A stretch of DNA of 64,000 nt from an uncultured Oscillospiraceae bacterium (GTDB lineage: Bacteria > Bacillota > Clostridia > Oscillospirales > Oscillospiraceae), in the NCBI GenBank assembly GCA_947629775.1, contig CANRFA010000007.1, forward strand, positions 21,139-85,138, read 5' to 3'. This document shows, one piece after another, positions 34,895-44,282 of this stretch. The notes beneath the pieces were generated by a model. It was not told the DNA's origin, ran no database searches, and saw nothing but the letters and a program-made list of their open reading frames with translations. The position numbers and the translations under genes were made by a program. Positions within the stretch are counted from its first letter, which is position 1; each line of letters begins with the position of its first letter.

Positions 34895-36370
34895 ATGCTG
34901 TACATCGGTGTGGACCTGGGCACCTCGGCGGTGAAGCTGCTGCTGATGGACGACCGGGGAGCCATTCAGAACATTGTTTCCAGGGAGTATCCCATTTCCT
35001 ATCCCCATCCCGGCTGGTCCGAGCAGAATCCCGAGGACTGGCTGTCCGCCACCCTGGAGGGAATCCGGGAGCTGACGGCTCCGTTTGACCGCGGCCAGGT
35101 GGCGGGGATCGGCTGCGGCGGTCAGATGCACGGTCTGGTGGCGCTGGATGAGAACGACCGGGTACTGCGTCCCGCAATCCTCTGGAACGACGGGCGGACG
35201 GCCCGGGAAGTGGAGTACCTGAACGGAGAGATCGGCCGGGAGAAGATCAGCGCCTGGACGGCCAACATCGCCTTTGCCGGCTTTACGGCCCCCAAGCTGC
35301 TGTGGATGCGCAGCCACGAGCCGGAGCTGTTCGCGCGGATCCGCCGGATCATGCTCCCCAAGGACTACCTGAACTACATGCTCACCGGCGTGTTCTGCAC
35401 GGACGTCTCGGACGCCTCCGGGATGCTGCTGCTGGATGTGAAGAGGCGCCGCTGGTCCCGGGAGATGCTGGAAGTGTGCGGCGTCCGGGAGGAGCAGATG
35501 CCCCGGATCTATGAAAGCTATGAGACGGTCGGGACCCTGAAGCCCGAGATCGCGGCTCGACTGGGGCTGCCGGAGACGGTGAAAGTCTGCGCCGGAGCGG
35601 GAGACAACGCCGCGGCGGCGGTGGGAACCGGCACGGTGGGCAACGGACAGTGCAACATCTCGCTGGGCACCTCCGGCACCATCTTCATCTCCAGCGACTC
35701 GTTCGGGGTGGACCCCGGCAACGCCCTCCACGCCTTCGGCCATGCGGATGGCCACTGGCATCTGATGGGCTGCATGCTCTCCGCCGCTTCCTGCAACCGC
35801 TGGTGGGCGGAGGACATTCTGGGTACTGGGGACTTCGCCGGTGAGCAGGCGAAGATCGCGCCGGAGCGCCTGGGCCGCAACCACGTCTTCTTCCTGCCCT
35901 ATCTGATGGGGGAGCGCTCGCCCATCAACGACACGGACGCCAGGGGCACGTTTATCGGCCTCACCATGGACTCCACCCGGGCGGACATGACCCAGGCGGT
36001 GCTGGAGGGAGTCTCCTTCGCCATCCGGGATTCCCTGGAGGTGGCCCGTTCCCTGGGTCTGGATATCCGGCGCAGCCGCATCTGCGGCGGCGGCGCGAAA
36101 AGTCCGCTGTGGAAGAAGATTCTGGCCAATGTGCTGGGAATTTCCCTGGATCTTGTGGAGACGGAGCAGGGACCCGGCATGGGAGGCGCAATGCTTGCCA
36201 TGGTAGCCTGCGGAGCGTACGCCAGCGTGGAGGAGGCCTGCTCGGCCCTGGTGCGCGTTGTGGATACAGTGGAGCCGGACCCGGAGCTGACGGCGCGCTA
36301 CGAGGAGCAGTACCGGAAGTTCCGGAAGATCTACCCGGCCCTGCGGGAGCTGTTCCCGCAGATTCAGTAG
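34895..36370 (+). CDS. xylB: Xylulokinase
   Basis: MLYIGVDLGTSAVKLLLMDDRGAIQNIVSREYPISYPHPGWSEQNPEDWLSATLEGI...GCGGQMHGLVALDENDRVLRPAILWNDGRT...GNGQCNISLGTSGTIF. Confidence 0.95.
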   Translation: MLYIGVDLGTSAVKLLLMDDRGAIQNIVSREYPISYPHPGWSEQNPEDWLSATLEGIRELTAPFDRGQVAGIGCGGQMHGLVALDENDRVLRPAILWNDGRTAREVEYLNGEIGREKISAWTANIAFAGFTAPKLLWMRSHEPELFARIRRIMLPKDYLNYMLTGVFCTDVSDASGMLLLDVKRRRWSREMLEVCGVREEQMPRIYESYETVGTLKPEIAARLGLPETVKVCAGAGDNAAAAVGTGTVGNGQCNISLGTSGTIFISSDSFGVDPGNALHAFGHADGHWHLMGCMLSAASCNRWWAEDILGTGDFAGEQAKIAPERLGRNHVFFLPYLMGERSPINDTDARGTFIGLTMDSTRADMTQAVLEGVSFAIRDSLEVARSLGLDIRRSRICGGGAKSPLWKKILANVLGISLDLVETEQGPGMGGAMLAMVACGAYASVEEACSALVRVVDTVEPDPELTARYEEQYRKFRKIYPALRELFPQIQ

Positions 36371-36382
36371 GAGGTGCGGGTT

Positions 36383-37024
36383 ATGGAGATTCGCAGTGTG
36401 TACGATCCGGCCTTCCGGCGCTATGGAAGCGTGCTGGAGGGCTATGACCTGGCGGAGCTGAAGACGGCTCTGGAGGAAGGAACCCCCTGTCCGGAGGAGG
36501 GAACAGCCTATGTGCCCTCCCAGCCGGAGCTGGAGGCGCTTCCTGTGGCGAAGGACCTGGAAAACCGGGCTTTCGGCGGCATGCCCATCCAGATGGGCTG
36601 GTGCAACGGCCACAATACGAAGCTCAACTGTCTGGAGTATCACAGGGACAGCGAGCTCAATTTCGGGACGGAGGATTTCATCCTCCTGCTGGGTCGTCGG
36701 GAAGAGATCCGGGAGGACGGTCTCTTCGATACGGCGGATGTGGCGGCATTCCGGGTTCCCGCCGGGGTGCTGGTGGAAGTGTACGCTACCACGCTGCACT
36801 ATGCCCCCTGTTCGGCCCGCAGAGGAGCGGGTTTCCGGGTCCTCGTGGTGCTTCCCCGGGGAACCAACACGGAGAAGCCGGAGTTCACTCCGGGGAACCG
36901 GGAGGACACCTGGATGACCGCCCGAAACAAGTGGCTGCTGGCCCATCCGGACAGCGAGGAGGCCCGGAACGGGGCCGTCGTGGGTCTGAAGGGCGTCAAT
37001 CCGGATATTATTGACCTGATCTGA
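36383..37024 (+). CDS. DUF4867 family protein (cupin-like)
   Basis: EIRSVYDPAFRRYGSVLEGYDLAELKTALEEGTPCPEEGTAYVPSQPELEAL...GGMPIQMGWCNGHNTKLNCLEYHRDSELNFGTEDFILLLG; family name from memory. Confidence 0.8.
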   Translation: MEIRSVYDPAFRRYGSVLEGYDLAELKTALEEGTPCPEEGTAYVPSQPELEALPVAKDLENRAFGGMPIQMGWCNGHNTKLNCLEYHRDSELNFGTEDFILLLGRREEIREDGLFDTADVAAFRVPAGVLVEVYATTLHYAPCSARRGAGFRVLVVLPRGTNTEKPEFTPGNREDTWMTARNKWLLAHPDSEEARNGAVVGLKGVNPDIIDLI

Positions 37025-37038
37025 GGAGGAATCTGATC

Positions 37039-38526
37039 ATGCTTACCAATATTCCTGTTGTCAAACTGGGCATTGTCGCGGTCTCCCGGGACTGCTTCAT
37101 CATCTCCCTGTCCGAGCGCCGCCGGGCCGCCGTGGCCGAGGCCTGCCGGGCCCGCGGCGTGGACGTCTACGAGGCGAAGACCACGGTGGAGAACGAAGCG
37201 GACATGCTGAAGGCGGTGGAGGAAGTGAAGGCCGCCGGCTGCAACGCTCTGACCGTCTTCCTGGGCAATTTCGGGCCCGAGACGCCGGAAACCCTGCTGG
37301 CGAAGTATTTCGATGGCCCCTGCATGTTCGTGGCGGCCGCCGAGGGCGACGGAGATCTGATCAACGGCCGCGGCGACGCCTACTGCGGCATGCTGAACTG
37401 CTCCTACAATCTCCACATGCGCCATCTGAACGGCTATATTCCGCCCTATCCTGTGGGGACCGCGGAAGAGCTGGCGGAGAAGGTGGCGGACTTTGTTCCC
37501 ATCGCCCGGGCCGTTCTGGGCCTGAAGGGCCTGAAGATCATCACCTTCGGTCCCCGTCCCCAGGACTTCTTTGCCTGCAACGCGCCCATTAAGGGGCTGT
37601 ACGAGCTGGGCGTGGAGATCGAGGAGAACTCCGAGCTGGATCTGCTGGTCAGCTACAAGGCCCACGCAGGCGATCCGCGCATCCCCGAAGTCTGCGCGGA
37701 CATGGCCGCAGAGATGGGAGAGGGACGCTACTATCCCGAACTTTCCGAGCGCATGGCTCAGTTTGAACTGACGCTGCTGGACTGGGCGGAGGCTCACAAG
37801 GGAGCCCGGAAGTATGTGGCGTTCGCGGACAAGTGCTGGCCCGCTTTCCCGGAGGCCTTTGGCTTTGAGCCCTGCTATGTGAATTCCCGTCTGGCCTCCC
37901 GGGGGATCCCGGTCTCCTGCGAGGTGGATATCTATGGCGCGCTCAGCGAGTACATCGGCATGTGCGTGACTGGCGACACCGTGACCCTGCTGGATATCAA
38001 CAACTCGGTGCCCGCCAGTATCTACGAGGAGGAGATCCGCGGGAAGCACGACTATGTCCTTACGGATACCTTCATGGGATTCCACTGCGGCAACACCCCC
38101 GCCTGCAAGCTGTGCGCGGACCGCGCGGTGAAGTACCAGCTGATCCAGCATCGTCTGCTGGAGCCCAAGGGCAGCGAGCCCGACTTTACCCGCGGAACCC
38201 TGGAGGGAGATATCGCCCCCGGCGAGATCACCTTCTACCGGCTCCAGTGCGACAGCGACGGCGTGCTGCGCTCCTACATCGCCCAGGGCGAGGTGCTTCC
38301 CGTGGCCACCCGTTCCTTCGGCGGCATCGGGATCTTCGCCATTCCCGAGATGGGCCGCTTCTATCGCCACGTGCTGCTGGAGAAGCACTATCCCCACCAT
38401 GGGGCTGTGGCCTTCTCTCACTGCGCCAGGACCCTCTTCGAGGTGTTCCGCCTGCTGGGTATCCAGGACATCGCCTGGAACCGGCCGAAGTCCATCCCCT
38501 ATCCCACCGAAAATCCCTGGGCCTGA
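37039..38526 (+). CDS. L-fucose/L-arabinose isomerase family protein
   Basis: ARGVDVYEAKTTVENEADMLKAVEEVKAAGCNALTVFLGNFGPETPETLLAKYFDGPCMFVAAAEGDGDLINGRGDAYCGMLN...SCEVDIYGALSEYIGMCVTGDTVTLLDINNSVP. Confidence 0.88.
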   Translation: MLTNIPVVKLGIVAVSRDCFIISLSERRRAAVAEACRARGVDVYEAKTTVENEADMLKAVEEVKAAGCNALTVFLGNFGPETPETLLAKYFDGPCMFVAAAEGDGDLINGRGDAYCGMLNCSYNLHMRHLNGYIPPYPVGTAEELAEKVADFVPIARAVLGLKGLKIITFGPRPQDFFACNAPIKGLYELGVEIEENSELDLLVSYKAHAGDPRIPEVCADMAAEMGEGRYYPELSERMAQFELTLLDWAEAHKGARKYVAFADKCWPAFPEAFGFEPCYVNSRLASRGIPVSCEVDIYGALSEYIGMCVTGDTVTLLDINNSVPASIYEEEIRGKHDYVLTDTFMGFHCGNTPACKLCADRAVKYQLIQHRLLEPKGSEPDFTRGTLEGDIAPGEITFYRLQCDSDGVLRSYIAQGEVLPVATRSFGGIGIFAIPEMGRFYRHVLLEKHYPHHGAVAFSHCARTLFEVFRLLGIQDIAWNRPKSIPYPTENPWA

Positions 38527-38556
38527 GTTCCGCCCGATAGAACCGATATATAAGGA

Positions 38557-38591
38557 GGGAGCGGACCGCGTCAGATGCGCGGTCCGCTCCC
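38557..38591. terminator. Intrinsic terminator between convergent genes
   Basis: GGGAGCGGACCGCG-TCAGATG-CGCGGTCCGCTCCC (14-bp stem) followed by TGCTTTT. Confidence 0.8.
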
Positions 38592-38613
38592 TGCTTTTCG
38601 CACGCGGCCGGTC

Positions 38614-39408
38614 TCAGAAGGAGGGAAGACCGTCCGGAAACAGTTCTGTGATGGCGTAAAGGATAGCCCGGCCTGCCAGGGTAACCCGGTCTCCCTCCAT
38701 ACGGCAGTACAGGGTTCCGCCCCGGGGAGAGGCCTGGCGGGCGGTCAGTTCTGTTTTGCCCAGGCGGGCCGCCCAATAGGGGATGATGTGGCAGTGACCG
38801 GAGCCGCACACCGGATCCTCGGGCAGATTCATCTTTAGCCCGAAGGTGCGGGAGACGCAGTCGTATTCCCCGAAGCCGGGGGCGGTCACCTGCATGAGAG
38901 CCCCTTTTACCTGCAGCAGTTTTTCCTGGTTCGGGTTCAGGGACAGTACGGTTTCCGGATCGTCGAAGACGCACAGCAGATCCCGGGCCCGCCAGACTTC
39001 CCGGGGCCGGGCGCCCAGAGCATCCGCAATCTGCTCTGTGACTTCCAGCTGCCGCAGAGTGTACGCGGGAAAGTTCATGGCGTACAGGTTGCCCTGCCGG
39101 CGCACCGTAAGGGTTCCGCTGAGGGTTTCGTACGCCAGTTCGTCCGCCTCCGGAAGCGCGAAACGCATCATGGCGTATGCGGCCGCCAGGGTGGCGTGGC
39201 CGCAGAGGCTGATTTCGCCGGTGGGCGTCAGCCAGCGCAGCCTCCAGCGGTTCTCCTCCGGTACCGCGAAGGCGGTCTCCGGCAGGGCGTTCTCCCGGGC
39301 AATGGCCAGCAGGACGGGGTCCGGCAGCCAGCGGTCCATCAGAACCACGGCGGCCGGGTTTCCTTCGAAGACGTGGTCCGCAAAGGCGTCGATGACATAC
39401 TGTCTCAT
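38614..39408 (-). CDS. PhzF family protein (second paralog)
   Basis: MRQYVIDAFADHVFEGNPAAVVLMDRWLPDPVLLAIARENALPETAFAVPEENRWRLRWLTPTGEISLCGHATLAAAYAM. Confidence 0.92.
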   Translation of the reverse strand: MRQYVIDAFADHVFEGNPAAVVLMDRWLPDPVLLAIARENALPETAFAVPEENRWRLRWLTPTGEISLCGHATLAAAYAMMRFALPEADELAYETLSGTLTVRRQGNLYAMNFPAYTLRQLEVTEQIADALGARPREVWRARDLLCVFDDPETVLSLNPNQEKLLQVKGALMQVTAPGFGEYDCVSRTFGLKMNLPEDPVCGSGHCHIIPYWAARLGKTELTARQASPRGGTLYCRMEGDRVTLAGRAILYAITELFPDGLPSF

Positions 39409-39487
39409 GAAGAGGCTCCTCTCAAAGGGAATGCTGTCTCCGGGGAGGGCGGCAAAGGGACTTCCGGGCGACCGATGGAGGCCGGGG

Positions 39488-40081
39488 TCAGTCGTCGATG
39501 ATGTGGCCCTTGCGGATGTTTTCCTCAATCAGTTCCCGGGCGTAGTCGCTGATTTCCTGCGAGCCCGGGACAGTGGTGGCGTGGCGCTTCATGATCTGGG
39601 AGCGGCGGACTCCATGCCGGATCCAGTCGCTGCCCTCGTTGGAGTTGTTCAGCAGGAGGGGCTGGAAGGTGTCCATGGTGCGGGCGAAGCGGGCCTCCGG
39701 GCTGGAGAAGGACTCGAATTCCTCAAACAGGGCCCGCAGCTCGGCGCCCTGATCCTCCGGCAGCAGGCCGAAGAGCCGGTCCGCGGCCTTCTCCTCCCGC
39801 TCCTTCTGCGTTGCCTTGCCGGTCTCGTCGTAGGCGTAGGTATCGCCGGCGTCGATCTCCACGATGTCGTGAATCAGGGCCATCATCATGGCTCTTGCCA
39901 GGTCGATTTCCTCGTTGGCGTATTCCCGCAGCAGCCAGATCATCAGGGCCATATGCCAGGCGTGTTCGGCGTCGTTTTCCGCCCGACCGTGGCCGGACAG
40001 GTGGGTCTGACGCAGGATGTTCTTCTCCTTGTCCGCCTCCAGGATGAAGCTCAGCTGCCTGGCGAAGCGTTCGGATTCCAT
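39488..40081 (-). CDS. HD domain-containing hydrolase (YfbR-like nucleotidase family)
   Basis: ESERFARQLSFILEADKEKNILRQTHLSGHGRAENDAEHAWHMALMIWLLREYANEEIDLARAMMMALIHDIVEIDAGDTYAYDE (H...HD). Confidence 0.9.
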   Translation of the reverse strand: MESERFARQLSFILEADKEKNILRQTHLSGHGRAENDAEHAWHMALMIWLLREYANEEIDLARAMMMALIHDIVEIDAGDTYAYDETGKATQKEREEKAADRLFGLLPEDQGAELRALFEEFESFSSPEARFARTMDTFQPLLLNNSNEGSDWIRHGVRRSQIMKRHATTVPGSQEISDYARELIEENIRKGHIIDD

Positions 40082-40743
40082 AGACTGTTCCTCCCTTTCT
40101 GTCGTTGCGACAGAGTCCGATTTTCCCCCACAGTATAGCACAGAGGGAGGGGGAAGTCCAGAAGCCCGGACCGGAGGCGAACCGGTTGAGGGCGGTGCCT
40201 GTCCGGATCCTTTGCGGGGCCATCGAAATGGGCGGTCTGTTCGACAGCGGATGAGGAAGCACACGTTTTTGCGTGCGATCCCGGCGGAACATACAAAGTG
40301 ACTCTTGCTTTTGTGTGCAACAGGGAGAAAATCGGATTCGTCTCGAAAAACTTCTTTACGGGGCTTCTGACTTGCGGTATTCTGAGAGAAAAGGTCCCAG
40401 GATCCGTATGTCCCGGCAGTGGGAGGGAGCCTGGTCAGGGCCTTCCGGATCCTCTGCGCGTGCGCAGCGTGCATTTTCAGCCGCAGGCAGCTCACCTGCG
40501 TTTAAATGAACGCGGATAGATGCGGCCGGGCTTCCGGGATGGCGCAGTCCACCCTTTTTCCCGGAAAACAGAAAGACGGGAAGAGGAAGCGGAAATACAG
40601 AAAAGGAGCCGGAGGGAACGGTTGCGCGGGAAGGCGGTTCGTGGTAAGATAGGAGCAGAACAGCCGGGTGCGCGCGGGTCCGGGTTGGGGTCCTGCCCGG
40701 TATGGGCGCCGGAGTCCCGCGTGGAGGCAGAAGGAGATAAGGA

Positions 40744-41559
40744 ATGGATGAACTGACCGAATCCCGGCAGCGGATCTTTGAAGTGATCGAGCTGGGAAGG
40801 CCGGGGGACCGGGCGAGCCTGGTCTACGACCGGTTCATGATCACCATGATCATCGCGGGCCTGCTGCCCCTGTTTTTCAAGCAGGTTCCCCCGGAACTGG
40901 CGGTGGTGGACCGGATTGCCTCTGTGGTGTTTCTGGTGGATTACGCCCTGCGGTGGTGGACAGCGGACTTCAAGGTAAAAAAGGGGGCGATGTCCTTCCT
41001 GATTTACCCCTTTACCTTTCTGGCGCTGATGGACCTGATTTCCATCATCCCTCTCTTCGTGACGACCAGTACCCACATGCAGCTGTTTCGGCTGATGCGC
41101 CTGACCAGGGCTCTGCGGGCTCTGCGGATGCTGCGTTACTCGAAGAGCTTCTATCTGATCATGGATGTGATGCAGCGGGAGAAGAAGACGCTGTCCGCCG
41201 TGGTCTGGATGGCGGGAGGCTACGTGGTGCTCTCCGCGCTCATCATGTTCCAGGTAGAGCCGGAGAACTTTGCCACCTTCTCGGACGCCTTCTACTGGGC
41301 GGTGGTGACCATGACCACCGTGGGATATGGCGATATCTACCCGGTGACGGAGCTGGGCCGTCTCGTCAGCATGATCTCCTCCTTTGTGGGAATTGCCATC
41401 ATCGCGCTCCCTACCGGTATCATTTCCGCCGGGTTCATGCAGTCCCTGGAAGAGCGGCGCGAGAAAGAGCGCCTCGCAGAGAAGAAGAAGCAGGAGGAGC
41501 ACGGCCCCGGGAACGGACCGGGGGTCTCCGCAGAGACCGGGGATACGGAGAACGACTGA
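40744..41559 (+). CDS. Voltage-gated-type ion transporter (potassium channel)
   Basis: Six-TM plus selectivity filter TMTTVGYGDIYPVTELGRLVSM; S4-like RLMRLTRALRALRMLRYSK. Confidence 0.93.
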   Translation: MDELTESRQRIFEVIELGRPGDRASLVYDRFMITMIIAGLLPLFFKQVPPELAVVDRIASVVFLVDYALRWWTADFKVKKGAMSFLIYPFTFLALMDLISIIPLFVTTSTHMQLFRLMRLTRALRALRMLRYSKSFYLIMDVMQREKKTLSAVVWMAGGYVVLSALIMFQVEPENFATFSDAFYWAVVTMTTVGYGDIYPVTELGRLVSMISSFVGIAIIALPTGIISAGFMQSLEERREKERLAEKKKQEEHGPGNGPGVSAETGDTEND

Positions 41560-41571
41560 GGAGGAAGACGG

Positions 41572-42174
41572 ATGTACGAGATCGGGGAAGCCTGGATGGG
41601 GTACTTTGAGGAGATCGACCCCGCGAAGCGTCTGGAGATTCTGGACGGGATGGAGGAGCAGAGCGGGGCCATGATGCGCCTGTGCCGCGGGTTTTATCGG
41701 GAGCGGTATACGGACCCGAAGAAGCCGGCCCACAAGGTGGACAACTGGCTGTACAAGTTTGTCTACTTCCCGGGCATGTATAAGCGCAGCGGGCGGAGAT
41801 TCGGGCGCAGCGCGCTGGAAAAGGAGATGGCCCGCAGCCTGAAGGAACTGCATCTGGAGGATCCGGAGGGGCTCGAAGAGCTGGAGCGGACCGTGCTCTA
41901 TCACGAGTTCCGCAACACGGCCCGCCGCTATCTGGACACCTGCCGGGATCCCTCCTACGGCAGCAAGCTGCTGAAAATGAAGTCCTCCACCGAAGCGGAG
42001 CGGAAGGCCCTGGCCGGCGAGGAGATGTGGCAGATTGCCAGCGGTCTGCCCGCCATGCTGGGAGTGGCGGAAAAGATGGAGCTCTGGAAGGAGGCCATCC
42101 GGGCCGAACTGCTCGTCTTTGATCCGGAGGCCGGTCCGGCCTTTGACGCCCGGGAGGGGAAGGCGGGAAACTGA
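41572..42174 (+). CDS. Uncharacterised ~200-aa protein (DUF6553-like), paralog of 10609-11205
   Basis: MYEIGEAWMGYFEEIDPAKRLEILDGM...WLYKFVYFPGMYKRSGRRFGRSALEKEMARSLKELHLEDPEGLEELERTVLYHEFRNTARRYLDTC. Confidence 0.75.
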   Translation: MYEIGEAWMGYFEEIDPAKRLEILDGMEEQSGAMMRLCRGFYRERYTDPKKPAHKVDNWLYKFVYFPGMYKRSGRRFGRSALEKEMARSLKELHLEDPEGLEELERTVLYHEFRNTARRYLDTCRDPSYGSKLLKMKSSTEAERKALAGEEMWQIASGLPAMLGVAEKMELWKEAIRAELLVFDPEAGPAFDAREGKAGN

Positions 42175-42204
42175 CCCGCACAGCAGACCGGACAGAAAAA
42201 ACAG

Positions 42205-42230
42205 CGCCCGCAGGCTCAGGTCTGCGGGCG
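42205..42230 (+). terminator. Intrinsic terminator after ion channel/DUF gene
   Basis: CGCCCGCAG-GCTCAGGT-CTGCGGGCG then TTGCATGCTTTT. Confidence 0.6.
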
Positions 42231-42384
42231 TTGCATGCTTTTGGAGAGGGTCAAAGGAAAGAAAGGCAGACGGTTTGTCGGGGCTGTTCGAGTGTGGATA
42301 GAAGGCGCGGGAAGAGATCCGGGAAACAGAGAAGAAGGGGAACGGTCCAGAGGATGGATCGTTCCCCGTTCTGTTTTCCGCAGG

Positions 42385-43263
42385 CTACCGGCTGTCGGAC
42401 AGAGTTCGGACCCAGGGGACCCGGCCAGGAACCGGGGGGTCCTCGTAAAAGCGGGCGGTTTTATCCCGGCCGCTGTCGTTCCAGGGGTCGAAGCCCAGCG
42501 GCGAGATGTGGGGGCCCAGGGTGGAATTCCGGAAGACGCAGAGGCCATGGTCCCGCCAGGGACGGGCAAGATAGATGCTGCCGGGGGTTACGCCCTCTTC
42601 GCAGGTAAAGCGGCAGCGGAGGAAGGAGAAGCCTTCGCTCTGCTCCAGAGCGTGTGCGGGAGCCGCCACATAGCCGATATCCCGCTCGTCCCGGAGGGAG
42701 CGGATTTCACAGTCCTCGAAGAGCGCGCGGCCGCAGCCGAAGATGAAGTCTACCGTGCCCTCGATGAGACAGTGGCGGAACGTCTGGGTGCAGGGACAGT
42801 CCGTGCGCAGAAGAGGCGGCAGGAAGCCGTCGTAGCGGCGGATCAGGTCCCGGGGCAGCGGCCCCAGAAAGAGGGTGTCCTGAGTGGAGGTCAGCCGGCA
42901 GTTCTCCATGGAGAAGCCGTCTCCATAAACGGTCAGGGCTACCTCCTGCCCCTTGCGTTCGGGGTGGAGGGCGTCGTTGACGACGGAGAGATCCCGCAGG
43001 GCGACTCCGTCCGCGCAGATGGCCATGGTCCATGTGCGGAATGTGTTCAGTTCGACGCCGGCGGGGTCCTTCCGCAGGGCGTAATCGTCCCAGAGAATCC
43101 GGGTGCGGTCCTGCCCGGCTCCCCGGATGGTCAGCCCAGGGGTGGTTACCAGTACCTTAAGGCGGTAATCTCCCTGCGCCAGGTGGATCTCCTCTCCGGC
43201 CGGGGCGGTGTCCAGAACCCGCTGCAGGTTGTCGTCAGGTCCGATTGCAATCAGGGGACTCAC
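42385..43263 (-). CDS. Pectinesterase (CE8 family), no evident signal peptide
   Basis: MSPLIAIGPDDNLQRVLDTAPAGEEIHLAQGDYRLKVLVTTPGLTIRGAGQDRTRILWDD...LTVYGDGFSMENCRLTSTQDTLFLGPLP...GTVDFIFGCGRALFEDCEI. Confidence 0.9.
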   Translation of the reverse strand: MSPLIAIGPDDNLQRVLDTAPAGEEIHLAQGDYRLKVLVTTPGLTIRGAGQDRTRILWDDYALRKDPAGVELNTFRTWTMAICADGVALRDLSVVNDALHPERKGQEVALTVYGDGFSMENCRLTSTQDTLFLGPLPRDLIRRYDGFLPPLLRTDCPCTQTFRHCLIEGTVDFIFGCGRALFEDCEIRSLRDERDIGYVAAPAHALEQSEGFSFLRCRFTCEEGVTPGSIYLARPWRDHGLCVFRNSTLGPHISPLGFDPWNDSGRDKTARFYEDPPVPGRVPWVRTLSDSR

Positions 43264-43641
43264 TCCTTTCGCTGTCTGAGAATGGGGATGTCCGGTCCGT
43301 ATTCCTTATTATAGGGCCCCTCCGGACCGATTCCAAGACGGCCGGAAAAGGATATCCGTTTTGTGCATGAAGTGGGCGAAATTGTCCATGTACACAAATC
43401 GCACAATCCGATATAATGAAAAAGCTGAAAAGATTGGGCATTCCGACGCAACAGCGGGAAAATGGAAGATAGTGACTGGAAACAAAGGGGTTTCGAGGGC
43501 AACCATCCGGGAAGACGCACGGATTTCGGCCGGACAGTCCGGAAACTGGCGAAGCAGGAACCTTATGTATTTCAGGGGATAAATCCGATCTGTCCATATC
43601 CTGACTGGAAATCTGACGGGAAGAGGGAGTGGAGACCTGGA

Positions 43642-44220
43642 ATGGAAAGGAGACGTTCTCTGGGCGAGTATCGCGCCATTGATCTTGTCCTCTTTGCGGG
43701 TATGGTGCTGATTTTCGAGTTCATCATCGTGCGCGCCGCGAACTGGTGGTTCCCGGGCCAGCCCTTTACGGTTTCCCTGGCGGCGGCCATTACCAGCATT
43801 GTCTTCATGCGCTGGGGGGCCTGGGGAGGCATACACGCATTCCTTGCGGGGCTGGTCTTCTGTTTTTTCTCCTCGGCCACCTTAAACCAGTTTCTGGTTT
43901 ACAGTTTTGGTAACCTCTTCTCTCTTGCGGCGCTCCTGGCTTTCCGGATCTGGGGGAAGGAGAAGGTACGCACCGGGAACATGGGTATGCTGTTCCCCAT
44001 CGCGGTGCTCGCTCTCATGCAGACCGGGCGGGCCGTTGTAGCCATTGTGCTGGGGGCGGAGCCGCTGAGCGCGACAGGCTTCTACACCACCGACAGCCTG
44101 TCGTACATTTTTACCTTTGTGATCGTATGGATATCGCGAAAACTGGACGGTGTCTATGAGGATCAGATACATTATCTCCTTCGGCTTCAGGCCAGGGAGA
44201 GGGAGGAGAGAAGGGGGTAG
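43642..44220 (+). CDS. Polytopic membrane protein, ECF S-component-like appearance
   Basis: MERRRSLGEYRAIDLVLFAGMVLIFEFIIVRAANWWFPGQPFTVSLAAAITSIVFMRWGAWGGIHAFLAGLVFCFFSS...; multiple hydrophobic segments; family call tentative. Confidence 0.7.
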   Translation: MERRRSLGEYRAIDLVLFAGMVLIFEFIIVRAANWWFPGQPFTVSLAAAITSIVFMRWGAWGGIHAFLAGLVFCFFSSATLNQFLVYSFGNLFSLAALLAFRIWGKEKVRTGNMGMLFPIAVLALMQTGRAVVAIVLGAEPLSATGFYTTDSLSYIFTFVIVWISRKLDGVYEDQIHYLLRLQAREREERRG

Positions 44221-44282
44221 AAAGGACGAAACGAACTCTGCAGAATCCCCTGGAGGGAGAAAATCTGAAAAGGAGGTAAATC

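Noticed and set aside
34814-36946. 710-aa minus-strand ORF antisense to xylB/DUF4867
   Set aside because: Shadow ORF; xylB is certain.
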